Shown: positions 39,396 through 52,277 of the stretch, piece after piece
Layout of the letters: every line of letters begins with the position of its first letter
How positions within the stretch are numbered: the first letter of the stretch is position 1
Assembly (NCBI GenBank): GCA_907163375.1
Contig: CAJQUW010007059.1
Span: 806,001-870,000, forward strand
DNA: 64,000 bases
Source of the DNA: Prostheceraeus crozeri
Lineage: Eukaryota > Platyhelminthes > Polycladida > Euryleptidae
Direction of reading: 5' to 3'
Notes under the pieces: generated by a model
What the model was told of the DNA's origin: nothing
Database searches by the model: none
What the model saw: the letters and a program-made list of their open reading frames with translations, nothing else
Translations under genes and position numbers: made by a program

Positions 39396-39930
39396 ATTTC
39401 AGTGCTTTTCCAAGTCATAATGTTGAAACTGCGGCATGTGATTTTCAAATCGAAATGCAAATACCGCGACTTTTGTGACGTCTGGTAAAAGATCGATATT
39501 CTGTAATAATCGCTTTAAAAATTCATTAAATATTAATACGCTTGTCATGCATAATGCTTTTTCTTTCTCTCGGCTGCCTGAACAGTTTTATTTGTTGACC
39601 AATATCAATGAAAGTAAATTTTTGGCCACAAACATACGCTAAAATTATTTCTAGTATATGATAAAATGTATGAATAAGTAATGCACACTTATATGTAATT
39701 ATAAGACTATCGTGTCTGTTGTATTCTTGATAGTCTAAGTCTAATATTATAGTGAAAAGGGAAGTTTCAAATACAGTCCGTTTCATAAAAAGTGGATCAT
39801 CCTAAAATTTGACTAAATAAAACATAAGTATGATACAGAAAGCATTTTTCATGTTATTTCATGTCCCTAATATATTTAAATGTCCTTATATAATCTGATA
39901 AGCTATGATACAGTAACGGTTCTTAAAAAG

Positions 39931-40595
39931 CTAATATTTTGTGGCCCTACCCTTATTGTCAATGACATTACCAATTCGTCTAGGCATTGATTCGATGATA
40001 TCGTTGATTTTTGACTGATCTAACTTTCTCCACTCTCTTTTTAACAGTGACGTAAGTTGTGATACGCCATCTGTAGGTAGCAGTGAACGACGAACGTTAC
40101 GTTTTACTCCATACATTTTCTATGGGATTCAGATCAGGAGAACGAGCTAGCCAAGATAATGTCCTAAGCCCTAATTGAGACTTGCATAAGATGATTTCGC
40201 CAGTGACAGTGACTCATTGCCCATCTGAGACGTCTTTTTGTATGCTGATCTGATAATTCGATCTGAGAGGGCCTCTTACAGCTCTTGAAATTCGACTCAA
40301 TAAGTCTTCTACGAATACTGGACTTAGAAATAGACGAGACTAGTGCAGCCATATCAGTTAACGAGAGACTTGGATCAACTTTAACAAATCTCAAAATTAG
40401 GCGGTCTCTACGTTTGGATGTTTTGCGTGGACGGCCAGAGCCCTCTTTACAACAGAGTCGAAAACCATCATTATGCCATCGATGCACATTTGTGTAAGGG
40501 ACATTTAGTCGCTTGCTTGTAGCTCGCAAAGATAACCCTAGTTCTAGCAAGGCTGACACTTTGCCTTTTGTGAATGCGATCTCGTTATTGTTCAT
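39931..40595 (-). pseudogene. Tc1-like transposase, core deleted
   Basis: The frame 40595-40164 encodes the N-terminal helix-turn-helix part (SLRATSKRLNVPYTNVHRW, GSGRPRKTSKRRDR) up to AMSHCHW. After a shift, 40160-39931 encodes the C-terminal part, including the Tc1 signature ARSPDLNPIENVW (about 40117-40155) and the tail to KGRATKY. Most of the DDE catalytic domain between them is absent, so the copy is dead. Confidence 0.7.
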
Positions 40596-40733
40596 TTGTG
40601 CTTTGTATTGTTTTCAACCGGTAAGAGATAGATTTCTAGCTGAAAGCAATCAGGAATGCTGTCAGCACCACCGCAACGAAGTCAGGAAGCTATGGAACAT
40701 GAAGTCCAGTTAATCACATGTAGCAGTTACATT

Positions 40734-41694
40734 TAGGGTTTACAATCTCGAGCCGTTTTCTTAATCCCGGGATTTTCGAGACTGGCTAATCGCAATCCCG
40801 GGATCCCGGGATCTCGATCGAGATTTATATATACTGCATATTTTTTTAATCATTAAGTTTCTAGACATATTTCAAAAGACGATACGTGCTTGTAAAATTT
40901 ATATCTTTCAACGTGAACTAAACAAACATCTACAGTAGGTAAAACTAGTCAACTCGTAAAAAATATTGGCGAAGTAAGGTAAGACACTGAATTGTGTTAT
41001 CACTCATTCTCGACCGTAATTTCGTTAAGAACAAACCGGCCGCCGAGAATGCCCTTTCGGATTCTACCGATGTTGGAGGTATCGATTCCAGGACTTGTTT
41101 CACTCGCTTGAGGATCATTCCTGTGTCTCGAGATAGACTGAATTGTTGCAGTTCCATCCTAACCAACGATTCGAGAGAATCATTCCTTGCAGGAGGAGAC
41201 TTTTCCAATACTAGCAGACTTCTCGCAAGCATCTCACAAAAGTCGTCATTTAAAATTTTAGTCGTTATTTTAAATCGTTGTGATTTGTCTTTTAGCTATC
41301 AATTTACGAAGTATTTTCAGTTTACAGAAGCAATACTAGTAGCAGTGTCACAACACTGTTTATTAAGCGTCTGAACGGTTTGTGTCACGCCATTGATTTA
41401 GCCCAGATTTCGCGCTGCTCCTCGGCACTAATGTCACGACACTAGTGTCATAGTGTGAACGAGGCTTAACCAGCTGGCTCGGCAAATACAGCACATTGGC
41501 AAATTTATCAAACTTGGAACATAAAAAATTTAGATGCATTTTCAAAAAAGCCATTGACTCTCTTAACTATGTCACTTAGAAGGAACAAAGGGCCAATCTT
41601 TCAAATATCTCGAAATACCTCGAGATCTCGAAGACGTAATCCCGGGATTTTTAATCTCGGAAATAGGGTCGAGATCCCGGGATTGTAAACCCTA
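40734..41694 (-). mobile_element. 961-bp hAT-type element
   Basis: Termini TAGGGTTTACAATC and GATTGTAAACCCTA are flanked by a perfect 8-bp duplication GTTACATT (40726-40733, 41695-41702). Repeated ATCCCGGGAT words fill the ends. The minus ORF 41232-40945 encodes a hAT C-terminal dimerisation segment (IPPTSVESERAFSAAGLF, LRSRMSD), and the catalytic part is missing. Confidence 0.8.
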
Positions 41695-42066
41695 GTTACA
41701 TTATTGTTGATGAATGATGGTGCTATACTGGCTCTGATTGACCGATTTTCTTATTTTTGTTTTGCATGATAGCTTTTGGATTGTAGAACAACATATTACA
41801 TAACAAAGGAAACAAATGTAATTTTATAAGAGTGAGGTATGATTTTGTGTAACATTGCTAAATGAAGATCAAATTATCTACTACTTTTTTATCTATAACA
41901 GGAAAACAACTCAATATTCATGCTTGAAATTTCCAACAATGATATTAGTAAGCACAACTGACATATCTTCCAAATTTCAGAGAAATTCGTTCAAGTTTGG
42001 CGGAGTTAGACAAAGTTGAAGTTAAGGCGATGTTTAAGGGTGATCCATTTTTTATGAAACAATCTG

Positions 42067-43808
42067 TATAACAGTATTGCAATTTGCAACAATGAAATAC
42101 GTTTATCTTCATTGTTGCTTCATCTTCATACAGCTTAACTGCCTAAAAACAGATGTTAGCGAATCCCGGAATCCTGGTTAGCTAATCCCGGGATTAAAAA
42201 CTTTATTGATCAATCAATCTGAATATTCTGCGTGTGAGGCGAATGTGCGTGAAATTCTGTGGTTTGACTTTTCTTCTCAATGACTGCGAAATCTTTTTGA
42301 TCCATTTATCGGACAAGGTTTATGGCAGCGGCAGCCGGTATCTGACAAGACTGTGAATAATCGTTTGTCAACAGGTGCTGTTGAGTCTGCCGACAATCCC
42401 TCGTCTGGGGCCAGCGATCATTGCTATCATTTTTGCTAAGGGTAACACTAGACAAGCTATAGCAACCATAGAGATCAGATATCTATGCTATTGTCCTCTA
42501 TGGTAGCAACTTCGGTATTTCATTAATAGAGAAAGCACAGCGTCAACAATTTTGGCACCAGTCATTCTGGTGCGAGGGAGATTGACGTGCCGCTTTCCAC
42601 ACAGCTGCATTTACCAGCCTCTCTTACAGCCCGACATTCGAATAATAGAAATCTGGCAACTTGACGCCCAGTGATAATACTATGTTCAAGCGCGCGTTCA
42701 GTGTTTGTTAACAATTCGATTATGGGTGTCGGAGATCAAAAGTTTCCTTCATTCCCGCCTGTTGACAGTGAAACTAATGAATTATCATTCCGACTTCCGA
42801 GTCATGAACATCGAATTTAATCTTTAACATTTTTTTATTATGAATAATTGATGCATAATTTTGTGCATGAAATGGGGCTCATTTTAATCAGCATCATCTT
42901 CTGGTTCTCGCTATGATATAAGAATTTAAAATGGACTAAATTTGTAAGTTGGGATCTATAAAACTCTTAGTGAATGAAAAAATATTAGGTACTTCTATTC
43001 TCCTCCTCCCCTCATATTTTCCAAATTCATCAAATTTCGCCAAACTTCGTCACAATGGATTTAAAACAGACTTATGTCACTGAGTACGAGTGATAGTGCA
43101 ACGCCACTGAGAAGTTTTACTTCAGCGCTGGGAAAAAGGAGTGGAACCTTCCCTAGAAAGCAAGATACAGCTCTAAGGGGGGAAATTCTCGCCCCTTCCT
43201 GATCTCCCAAACCAAATCTGCCGAACCACACATCAATCGAAAAGGCATTGAAAGGGGATTCAGAAAAACAGCATCAGTTTTATTTCTTAAGTCATCCCTG
43301 GGCGGAGGTGAAGGTCAAAGGTCAAAAACCGTCAGTTTTTAACAGATGCTGTTTATAGCGTCAATTTCCATCAGATCACTATTTGAAATGGAAAATGACA
43401 ACAAAAACTGATAAACCATGCACTAATCGTAAGATCTGATTAAGATGGTTAATAAAACGATGATTACTAATCGCTCTGAGATTGCATAATTGTATTAGAT
43501 GAGGTGAAAGGTCAAATAATTGAAGGTTTAGTTCAAATCAAATATCACTGAGATCGCACATTTTAATTTTTAGTTTCTGCAGGTGAAATAAATAATCCAA
43601 TTCGGTGACTTTTATCGAGACACTGAGGCTAAAAGCAACATGATTCTGAAAAATTCAATAATTGATCATCAGATGCAGAAATAAAAGTAAAAAATTAAAA
43701 TTAAAAAATGTATTTGAAATTTCAAACATGCACACATAATAAGCAGACAATTTCAAATTCAAAGATTTTGTATTTGTGAATATCTATATATGGATAGGAA
43801 GACTCCTT
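42067..43808. other. Intergenic with transposon scraps
   Basis: AATCCCGG words near 42165-42205 resemble the nearby hAT ends. GGTACTTCTATTCTCC at 42990 is a lone terminus of the MITE family seen at 7016. No gene supported. Confidence 0.4.
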
Positions 43809-44235
43809 TATGTTAATTCAACTTATTTCGGTTAATGATTTTTTACTATCGAGCCAAAACAAATAACATCACGACAAAAAAGAACACATCGAGCCACAAC
43901 GTCTGCTCATCTTTGCGGAAAATGCAATAGAGCCAAACTTAAGCTCTACAGTACCTCACTCACCTTCAAGTATAGTTTCATCAAAATCCATGCAATACTC
44001 TGTACAACATAGCATTCACAAGTTCGAAAATATGGCCTATTCAGCGACATTTCAACTTTTCAAACACACATCGAGCCACAACTTTTGTGCATCTTAGCGG
44101 AAAACGCAATAGAGCGAAACTTAAGCTCTACAGTACCTCACTCACCTTCAAGTGACATTTCAACTTTTTGTCGTTATGTTATTTATTTTAGCTCTATAGC
44201 AAAAAATCATTAACCGAAATAAGTTGAATTAACAT
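43809..44235. mobile_element. MITE/foldback with TATGTTAATTCAACTTA ends
   Basis: The left end TATGTTAATTCAACTTATTT and the reverse-complement right end at 44176-44235 match over about 50 bp. The interior has two direct copies of ATCGAGCCACAAC...AAACTTAAGCTCTACAG and no coding capacity. Confidence 0.7.
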
Positions 44236-44637
44236 AATTCACTTATTCACCAAGAATTGATGCCGCAAAATAAATTAGAACTGAATATATAGCGAAATCA
44301 GCCAAAATGATGCAGACATTCAAATTTTAAAAAAACTCGCGAAGAAAGTATTGTGCCAAATTTATTATCCTTCTGTCAAAAACTGTATAATACGCAAAAA
44401 GTAAAATAGGCCTACTAAAAATCTGGTGGCCATGATTGCTTGGATTAAAAGATATTCAAAAAATTCTCCTAAGCAAGCAGGGTTGCTATACAGGAAGCAA
44501 TCTCAGGATCCTCATCTCAAAAAAAGGGATCAGTTCTATCATCAAAGTCGGGATTTTGAAAACCAAACTCAGACGAACAGAATCAAACTACCAAAATAAT
44601 TCGAATCATCTTTGGAGATCTCCAGCAATAATAATAA

Positions 44638-45110
44638 AACTGATAGTGTGGATGTAGACTGGTGTGGTGAGCTTAAGTTTGGCTTTTTTGGGTAATCGGT
44701 GCAGTAGCGCAGAATATTTTGGCTTTTTTGGATTTGAGTATCGAAATGTGGATTTGAATTGCTGTGGAGGAGTGGCATCTATAGCTATGGTAATGAAACT
44801 GATAGTGTGGATGTAGACTGGTGTGGTGAGCTTAAGTTTGGCTTTTTTGGGTAATCGGTGCAGTAGCGCAGAATATTTTGGCTTTTTTGGATTTGAGTAT
44901 CGAAATGTGGACTGACTTTGTGGATTTGAATTGCTGTGGAGGAGTGGCATCGATAGGTGTGTTAATGAAACTGATAGTGTGGATGTAGACTGGTGTGGTG
45001 AGCTTAAGTTTGACTTCTTGGGTAATCGGATCAATTCTGGCTTTTTTGGCTCTTTTGTGGTTTTGGCTTTTTTGTTTCATTTTTGGCTCTTTTGGAAATG
45101 ATCATTAACC
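44638..45110. repeat. ~170-bp tandem repeats of a foldback family
   Basis: Nearly three units containing GTGGATGTAGACTGGTGTGG, GGCTTTTTTGGGTAATCGG and GAGGAGTGGCATC. The array ends in GGCTCTTTTGGAAATGATC plus ATTAACC. A single inverted unit occurs at 15551-15750. ORFs predicted across it are repeat artefacts. Confidence 0.75.
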
Positions 45111-45280
45111 TCGACTTTGCAGTCGTGTATCGGTGCTAGGCCGCTTGACAACCGGTCAATAGATAAAAGCATCAGCAGGTAGGACTCATCTTTATCGAGT
45201 AAAATGAATCATTGATTGATTGGTTGTCATGCTGACATCGACAGATTTATACAACATTCAGCAAAACATCTTGTGAAACG

Positions 45281-45646
45281 ATGATCGCTGGTTCAACGAT
45301 GAATGAGAATGAAATGACACAAACAAAGTATGAGTGGACAAGAGCATTAACCGATGAACTGATCGGTGAATACGAACTGCATCCGTGTTTGTGGAACGTC
45401 CACAATTATGAATATCGCGACAGAATAAGGAAGGTCGAAGCATGGAAGAAAATTGCCGGAAAATTTAAAATGGAAGTCAAAGAGGTTCAGCGAAAAATTC
45501 CCAACCTCAGGACTCAGTACCACAACGAATTCAAAAAGCAAAAAAAACTAACGTCTGGTAGTGGTGCCGGCGACAAATTCGTCACGAAATGGCCGTTTTA
45601 CGAGGTTATATTGCACATTATTTTGGACAGTCAGTCGGAGAATTGA
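45281..45646 (+). pseudogene. MADF-domain protein of the second Harbinger copy
   Basis: 121 residues, close to the 12917 copy: TDELIGEYELHPCLW, EAWKKIAGKF and LRTQYHNEFKKQKK, followed by a longer in-frame end than the other copy. The MADF domain binds DNA. In an intact element it would assist the transposase. Since the neighbouring transposase is deleted, this is a decayed non-autonomous element, though the MADF frame itself is open. Confidence 0.55.
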
Positions 45647-46022
45647 TGATAATGTTGCTTTATATAATATAGATTTTACAGCCGTGATTGTATCCATCTA
45701 ACAGTAAAGGCGTATTGTCAATCCTACCTTTCTTTTCTTCCAAAAACGATCTATTATTTTGAAGCACACAATTGCCAAAATTATTCAGCAATAATGCTCC
45801 AGTAGAAAATCTACAATTAGACTGTTACATCAACTCAATATAGGCTATTTTCTTATTTCAGTTCTGTTTCTATGTCATTTTATCGTTGCAAATAGGGCCT
45901 ATAGCAACTAAAGAAACATAAATGAATAATAATAGAAAACAAATTAGATAGCACAGCTGTTTTCTTTGTGCGAATAATGAAGTATGGAATGAATAGCTTT
46001 CTTGTCAAAGTTAAAATTCATG

Positions 46023-46454
46023 TCAGATAAATTTATACTGCCACGAAACTTCGCTATCAGGTGTCATGAAGAAATCTCGAAATTCCTCTCGTGTTGTTTT
46101 TGGAGAATCCGCAATATTGTTGCTGCAGCTTCTTTCAATTGGCAGCATGTTTCCTTCAGGCATTCCCATCATGCGCCAAGAACCGTCTTTAATTGAACTA
46201 TTTTCAAAGTTCTCAGTGTCAAATGAATCTTTTGGAGCATGCCTCTTCGCCGATTCTTTCTTCGTCATAAGATAGTTGTGCAGTACACAAGAAGCCAGTA
46301 CGATCATATTCAACCATATTCGCCGTTCACGCTTTGTTTTTTTCGTCAAGATGTATGGAGTAACTGCTGCAGCTGTTCGCTTTCTCGATGACATCGTGAA
46401 GAATAAGTGTCGACTAAAAGTGTCAAGTGTAAACGCTCCTGCAATCTCCAGCAA
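46023..46454 (-). pseudogene. Harbinger transposase remnant, second copy
   Basis: The same fused N- and C-terminal pieces as 14513-14863 (MSSRKRTAAAVTPYILTKK joined to IVLASCVLHNYL). It continues further to GSWRMMGMPEGNMLPIER and TPDSEVSWQYKF. The DDE core is missing. The terminus with TTTACACGTGACACTTTA lies at about 46560-46600. Confidence 0.6.
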
Positions 46455-46595
46455 TTTTTCTGACTCATCATAGATCGATAAAGTGTCAGTAGCAATTTTT
46501 CCTCGAGTGTCAGCAACTTTTTAGTGTCAAGTGTAAACGGCCTCTGCCATCTGATTGCAGGTGGCGGCAATAAAGTGTCACGTGTAAACGCGCCT

Positions 46596-47335
46596 TTACA
46601 CACTCAACGCTATGCGACGGTAGTGAGACTGCCTGTAGGAGCAAGAGAAGATCGTTGACGATGCAATACTTCCGGGTGTCAACAACAGAAATGTAGGGGG
46701 GGGGGAGGGTGAAAGAACAGAAGTACCCAGACAAGTACTTTGCATTAAAGACGAAAACGTGAAGTGTAGCGATGTCATCAGCTTGATCTGACCTCTCTGT
46801 TCGACGCATTGTTGTTTTCTCGTGTGTGCATTGTTCTGTCCCTCCTTGTATCATCCACTGCTGTTTGAAATATTCCCACGCCCAGTATCTTGCCACACCT
46901 TTTTAAAGTTAAAGAAGTTAGTGTAAAGGATGTGGCCTGGTCATGATCACTTCACGAGTTGTCGGGAAATGACTCATGTTGACCTCAAGTGATTTCTGCT
47001 CAGACGATGAAGTCAGAATAAAGGCTGGTTCACATTACCCGAAGTTCGACGCTTGCGTTGGAAATATTTTGCGGTCAAGGTCATTCAACCGACGCGCGCT
47101 GAGACGCAGCATTGAAGAAAGGAAGTCAAGTTCAAATGATATCGGCAGGTTGTCCAAATGCTTGACGTTGCGACGGTTGCGTTCAACGCGAGGGTTTAGA
47201 AATCATTTCGGTACTTCTATTCTTTCCCCCCACATTTATGTTGTTGACACCCGGAAGTGTTGCACCTTCAGTGATCTTCTCTTGCTCCTACAGGCAGTCA
47301 CACTACCGTCGCATAGCGTTGAGTGTGTAAAACTC
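46596..47335. mobile_element. Foldback MITE with ~130-bp arms
   Basis: The arm 46601-46735 (CTCAACGCTATGCGACGGTAG onward to a G tract and GAACAGAAGTACC) is inverted at about 47210-47330. It shares arm sequence with the element at 7016. The minus ORF 46510-46896 and plus ORF 46976-47377 read through arms and are not convincing genes. Confidence 0.6.
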
Positions 47336-48213
47336 CTCGGTACTTATGGGTTATCTCCCCCCCCCCCACGTTTTTAAAATCCGTAGAAATAAATCAATCG
47401 TCACAAAACAGTAACAAGTAAAACAAGTAAGTGAGGTTATTCTCTATCTAAATGGAAAAATTTAGGCAAATCGGACAAGTGCTTTTTGAATTAGGAGCGA
47501 TAACTTGAAGTGCAGGGATGACGGTAGCTTGATCTGACTTCTTGTGACATCACCGTCGTAGCAGAAAGCACTTGAGGTCAACAAAGTAATTTCCCGACAA
47601 CTCGTGAAGCGATGATGAACAGGCTACATCCCTTATAATATGCTTGGCTTAATGAAGGTGTGGCAAAGTAGTGGTCGTGGGAAGATTTCAAATAACAGTG
47701 GATGAGACGAAGAGGGAGAGATAACAATGCACACACGAGTAACAATAATGCGTCGAACAGACGAAGTCAGATCAAGTTGCAGACAGCTACACTTCACGTG
47801 ATCTTCTCCCATGCAAAAACTACTTGTATGATCTGCATAAAATTTTGTGTGTGGGTAGAAAATATGCTCAAGTACGTTTACCTGAAGTTTGGTGACGATT
47901 GATTTATTTTTGCAGATTTTAGAAGAATTTGAAAACCTGTGGGGGAGATAACCCATAAGTACCAACTCCTCATACGTGTACTTATAGTTTTGTGACGATT
48001 AATTCATTTCTACGGATTTTCGACAAATTTAAATATGTGGGGGATAGCCCAAGTACCCTGCAAATTTAGATACTTGGGAATGCAGCATTTATGAATCAGA
48101 ACAATAAAAGCAATAAGCATGATATTAAAAGTCTTGAGATGCTACTATTCAGAATCTCCTGTAACTTTAATATGAAGCTAAAGTACAACTGTACAAGTTC
48201 TATGAAGCATCAC
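47336..48213. repeat. Inverted repeat around GGTACTTATGGGTTATCTCCCCC
   Basis: GGTACTTATGGGTTATCTCC at 47338 is inverted at about 47945-47965, and the adjacent CCGTAGAAATAAATCAATCG block reappears inverted or direct at 47890-48020. No coding content supported. Confidence 0.5.
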
Positions 48214-49261
48214 TAGGGATTGCAATCCCGGGATTATACCAAAATCATCGGGATTGAAAGACCGGGATCCCGGAATTGAAATTAAGAATTTCAGCCTTGT
48301 GACTAGTAACAACAGAATGACATAGTAGAGATATTTTTGTGTGAATTGTAACACATCTGTTCAACTTCAAGTCTATTTCTGACATATCAATGATTAAGTG
48401 TGTGTATGCCTTATTCTCCCACCACGTCACATGAAAATGAAGCCCGCTGTATGTTTCACACACATTTTCTGCCATACAGATGAATGGATTTCTCTTTCTC
48501 AGGCGTCACGTTACAGCCAACATGCAGTCAACGTACGAGATAGCGGCTTTAGGGAAGTCCGCACGAAGTCTCTCTAACGTGCGCATAGACGTTAATGAAT
48601 TCTATAGCTTTATTGAAAAAAAACATTTGTTTTCTCATTATCACATGTTTCGAGCTTCTATTGATGTGACAATGAAACCGGGAGAGAGCGGGATTTGATG
48701 ATCTCAAAGTCATAAAAGGTAACTTACCTATAACTTGCAATTATAAGTAATAAATTAATTATGTAAATATATGAGTAGGCTATTGAGATGTGCCGCTACT
48801 GCACATGAAATTACAATTGATGATATGTAGAATAACTACACAGATAATCGCCAAACATCTATTGACATCTAATGCTTAAATATCGCCGAGTAGCAAACTT
48901 AGTATAACGAAATATCAATCGCCGGTTCTCTAGAAGACGGAGATCGTTCGTAATCATACTTATTAAAGATGAAGGGGTCGCCAGCGATCTACGACGCAAA
49001 AAGGGGTTGTACGGCGAAGAAGGTTGGGAACCACTGATATAGTTTTAAATCAGCATAAATCATTGCTTTAACAAAACTTAGCATGAAACAATTGACAGTT
49101 CAATTCATGTATAGCTATTGAATTTATGATATAATATATAATATATCATGCGTCCAATAATATACCCGGAAGCATTTATAGTAGAGACACTATCAGAACT
49201 CCGGGATTGAAGATTTTCCGATTCTGGGATTGTAGAAAATGGACAGGGATTGCAATCCCTA
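48214..49261. mobile_element. 1,048-bp hAT-type non-autonomous element
   Basis: Ends TAGGGATTGCAATCCC and GGGATTGCAATCCCTA are flanked by the 8-bp duplication AGCATCAC (48206-48213, 49262-49269). No transposase domain recognised inside. Confidence 0.75.
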
Positions 49262-49684
49262 AGCATCACTGCTAATTTTTTTTGTTTCTCAATTTGATCC
49301 TTTTGGGCTTTATCAACCACAATTTATTGTACATGGTTGTGGGCATTTACGGCCTCTTCCTTCAATCATGTATAAGAATAACAATGCTTCAATTAATTCA
49401 AATATTTGTGCTGCACATGCAGTGTTCGCTATATGGGTGTATAATTGTTGCCAATTCGGGTCTGAAGCTCAGGCGGGCTGGGTCCTGAAAGTTGGACCCG
49501 TGTCCAAATCTGTAGTAGCATTTCCATAACTGCATATTAGTTACCATCTGACAGATATTATATCTGTTCTTGAAGATGGACAACGTTTAATGACTGCATA
49601 AATGAACTGCATTTTAAATAACCTGGACATGGATAAGGATATTGACAAGCCGAGCTGCTATTTAATTTTCTTTAATACTTTCAA

Positions 49685-49713
49685 TATTTCGTGGTTAAAA
49701 CCACATCATCAGA
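49685..49713 (-). ncRNA. Hammerhead ribozyme core motif
   Basis: On the minus strand the order is CTGATGA (49712-49706), a T, GTGG-TTTTAA-CCAC stem-loop, then GAAA (49690-49687). This is the conserved hammerhead core with stem II. Penelope-like elements are known to carry hammerheads in their pLTRs. Stem I and III pairing was not verified. The inverted copy at 52628 lacks the CTGATGA box. Confidence 0.6.
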
Positions 49714-49760
49714 AACACAAAGAATACAGAATGATTTATACTAGGCAGAAGATATAAAAT

Positions 49761-49918
49761 TTAAATGTTAGTAGAAAAAATCAGATGGCGGTAATCATTA
49801 CATTCATCTTTGTTATTGATAGAAGGATGTAAGATATCGATAATCATTGCTTCACGGAATCTAAGGTTAACAATATCATGATCTTTATCTAAGATGTCCA
49901 CAGATATTTTGCTATTGT
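49761..49918 (-). pseudogene. GIY-YIG C-terminal half (Penelope-like)
   Basis: Encodes SKISVDILDKDHDIVNLRF and EAMIIDILHPSINNKDEC, the second half of the GIY-YIG nuclease fold with its conserved Glu and terminal Asn. The first half lies beyond the hAT at 52286-52533. Confidence 0.65.
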
Positions 49919-49926
49919 CACACTGA

Positions 49927-52277
49927 CAAGCATGCCGGCACGGGGTGGGCAGGGTGGGCAAAGCCCATGCTGCCCTTTTCACACGGTGGGCAGGGTGGGC
50001 AATGCTGCCTTTTTACAGGAGGGGCAAATTGCCTTTTCACGGGATGGGCAAATTTGTTTAATTACCTATATTACGCTAGTATATTGCCCTTTTTCAAGTA
50101 CGCTGTAAGTGACTTCAGTTAGGATGTTTCCTTTAGACAGGATGGACAAGTTAATATGTGTCGCCTTTTGGTTGACAGAGTGGGCAAGTTGATCAACATG
50201 ATTGCCGTTTTGTAGGGTGAGAAAATTGATCTATTTTGCCTTTTTACATGGTCGGCAAGTTATTAATGTACATATGTTGCCTTTTTTTACGAGTACAACG
50301 TGGGCGCGTGTTTCTATGTTGCCTTTTTGCGCGGCGGCCAAGTTATTCTACTGTGTCTTGCATTTTGACAGGTGCAATTTGCCATTGTGCAATTTATAGA
50401 GGATGGGCAAATAGAAACAATGCTGACTTTTCACAAGGCGTGGGCAAGTCTGCGGTCACATTTACAGAATAGGTAATGTCATACAGTTGGGAGTCGAAAG
50501 TCGAAAGGAATAGTGAATCAATTGAGGGACACTTTTTTGATCGCTAGCATTAAGTGCTCATACGACGTGATCTGTATAATGGAGAATATTTCCAGGACTA
50601 CTCAAAGATCTGATGTTAGTGCTCAAGAAGCGAATTTTGTCAATTAGTAATCGAATTTAGTAAGATTAGCATACTAGCTAGTCATGCAGAAAAGCTACAA
50701 GCAGAATTAGGGGACGAAATGACAGATAGCATCATGGAGAGAAACGAAAAGAGAAAAAGAAAACTGCCAGAAATATTGTCCGAAATGACAGACTTGCCTG
50801 ATATTGATACACCGGATACAACGTTCCAATCTTTTTCCAGAAATATTTTGATTTGATCAATTTGATCGACGGAGCAATGCAGAGAAGATTCTCCCAAAAT
50901 GATTTGAAAATATTAGAAGATATTGAAATAGCCCTGATAGACTCTGTAAATGGCATGCTCGAGAAGGAATCATTTGACAAAATATTTCCAATTGTGTCCA
51001 ATGTAATGAGCTTCAACAATCTCGCAAAGCAGAAATTGAAGAACTAAAGGGTTTGCCAGTCCTCCTCAAAATGAGAAATGAACAGATCAAACCAAGAATA
51101 AAGACGGTTACAAAGATATCAACAATTTGTGATATATTTAACGCAATGCCAATGACGAAAAAAGCTTGCAAAATTACCCACTACTTGCTGAAATATTATT
51201 ACACAGTACCCATGAGCTCAGCGACAGCGAAAAGAAGTTTCAGCGCCATGCGACGCCTGAAAACATGGACCAGAGCCAAGACTGGACCAAACCACCCTAA
51301 CAATATCTTGTTTGAAGTATTGCATAAGGATTACATGGACGATGTTAATATCCACACCATTGCTGATGAATTCATCAAATTCAATGAAAAGAGACTCTCA
51401 TACTTTGGACATTTCTGATCTGGCTCTTGTTTTTCTTGTTTATATCATTAGAGTTATCACAGAGGTTTAGATTATATTGTTTGATATTTTGTACATAAAT
51501 AGATCATAATGATTTGATCAAATATTTTATTTTTGAATATTTTCCGTATCAAAACTGGATACCGGTGTCGTGAATAATAATAACCTTACAGTTAAGTACA
51601 CATTAAGAATATCAAGTTTAAGTCACTGTACGTAAAAGTGTATATAGAACCTACAATATGTGATTCGATTTCGGTTACATCACATTGTCATATTTTTAAC
51701 TTCTCCTTATTCTATAAGCCTCATATTTTCACACGTTATTTCATCGGAATAGAACCTACTTATAATATTGTTAAATCATGGCATTATGTTTATGCATTTG
51801 TTAAAAGAAACCTCTATATAAGATCATTTGAACTCCGTATTCATTTAAGCAGAAGAAAAAGTAATTCAAAAATCACATATAAAGTCAAAATTTTCAAATA
51901 AAAGTTCCCATACTTTAGATACAAATAAAGGTGCCGATACCGATGCGAACATGCAATGCTATGGACTAATAACCTATGGACTACGGAACTATTCCTACCG
52001 CAGCTAATTGTTATTGCAAAGCGATGATTATCATGCTCCGATGTAATGATATCAAGCTCGATCCACAACGTTCTACATCACGCCTAGTATGGAAATCCGC
52101 GCGATTCGCGCGGCAGGGAAACTAGTAAGTGCTTCCTGGTCTATGATTATATAATTTAAATAAATAAAGGCGTGTAAAATAGTCCAATTTCTTGTATATA
52201 CATGTAGGTGTGCATAATGCAAAATGCCTTTTTTTTATACTTGCCCATGCTGCCCCTTTTACGTGCCGGCATGCTTG
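49927..52277 (+). mobile_element. hAT transposon, 2,351 bp, inserted in the Penelope ORF
   Basis: The ends CAAGCATGCCGGCACG and CGTGCCGGCATGCTTG are perfect inverted repeats. CACACTGA flanks both sides (49919-49926 and 52278-52285), the 8-bp duplication expected of hAT. Subterminal GGGTGGGCA / TTGCC words are repeated many times up to about 50470. Confidence 0.9.
50682..51418 (+). pseudogene. hAT transposase C-terminal remnants
   Basis: Frames 50853-51047 and 51053-51418 encode the end of a hAT transposase of the type with a C-terminal dimerisation domain: MPMTKKACKITHYLLKYYYT, then VPMSSATAKRSFSAMRRLKT, RAKTGPNHPN and a closing DEFIKFNEKRLSYFG. An earlier stretch (50682-50860) is in a third frame. 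The catalytic DDE region is absent, so the element relies on other copies or is dead. Confidence 0.65.

Larger units (their letters stand above)
39774..42066 (-). mobile_element. Tc1/mariner-type element with nested hAT
   Basis: The ends CAGTCCGTTTCATAAAAAG (left) and the complement of CAGATTGTTTCATAAAAAATG (right) are inverted repeats flanked by TA dinucleotides, as expected for Tc1. Coding remnants on the minus strand are described separately. The 961-bp hAT at 40734 sits inside it. Confidence 0.75.

Noticed and set aside
44606-45080. Overlapping minus ORFs of 69-142 codons
   Set aside because: They are repeated translations of the ~170-bp tandem array.
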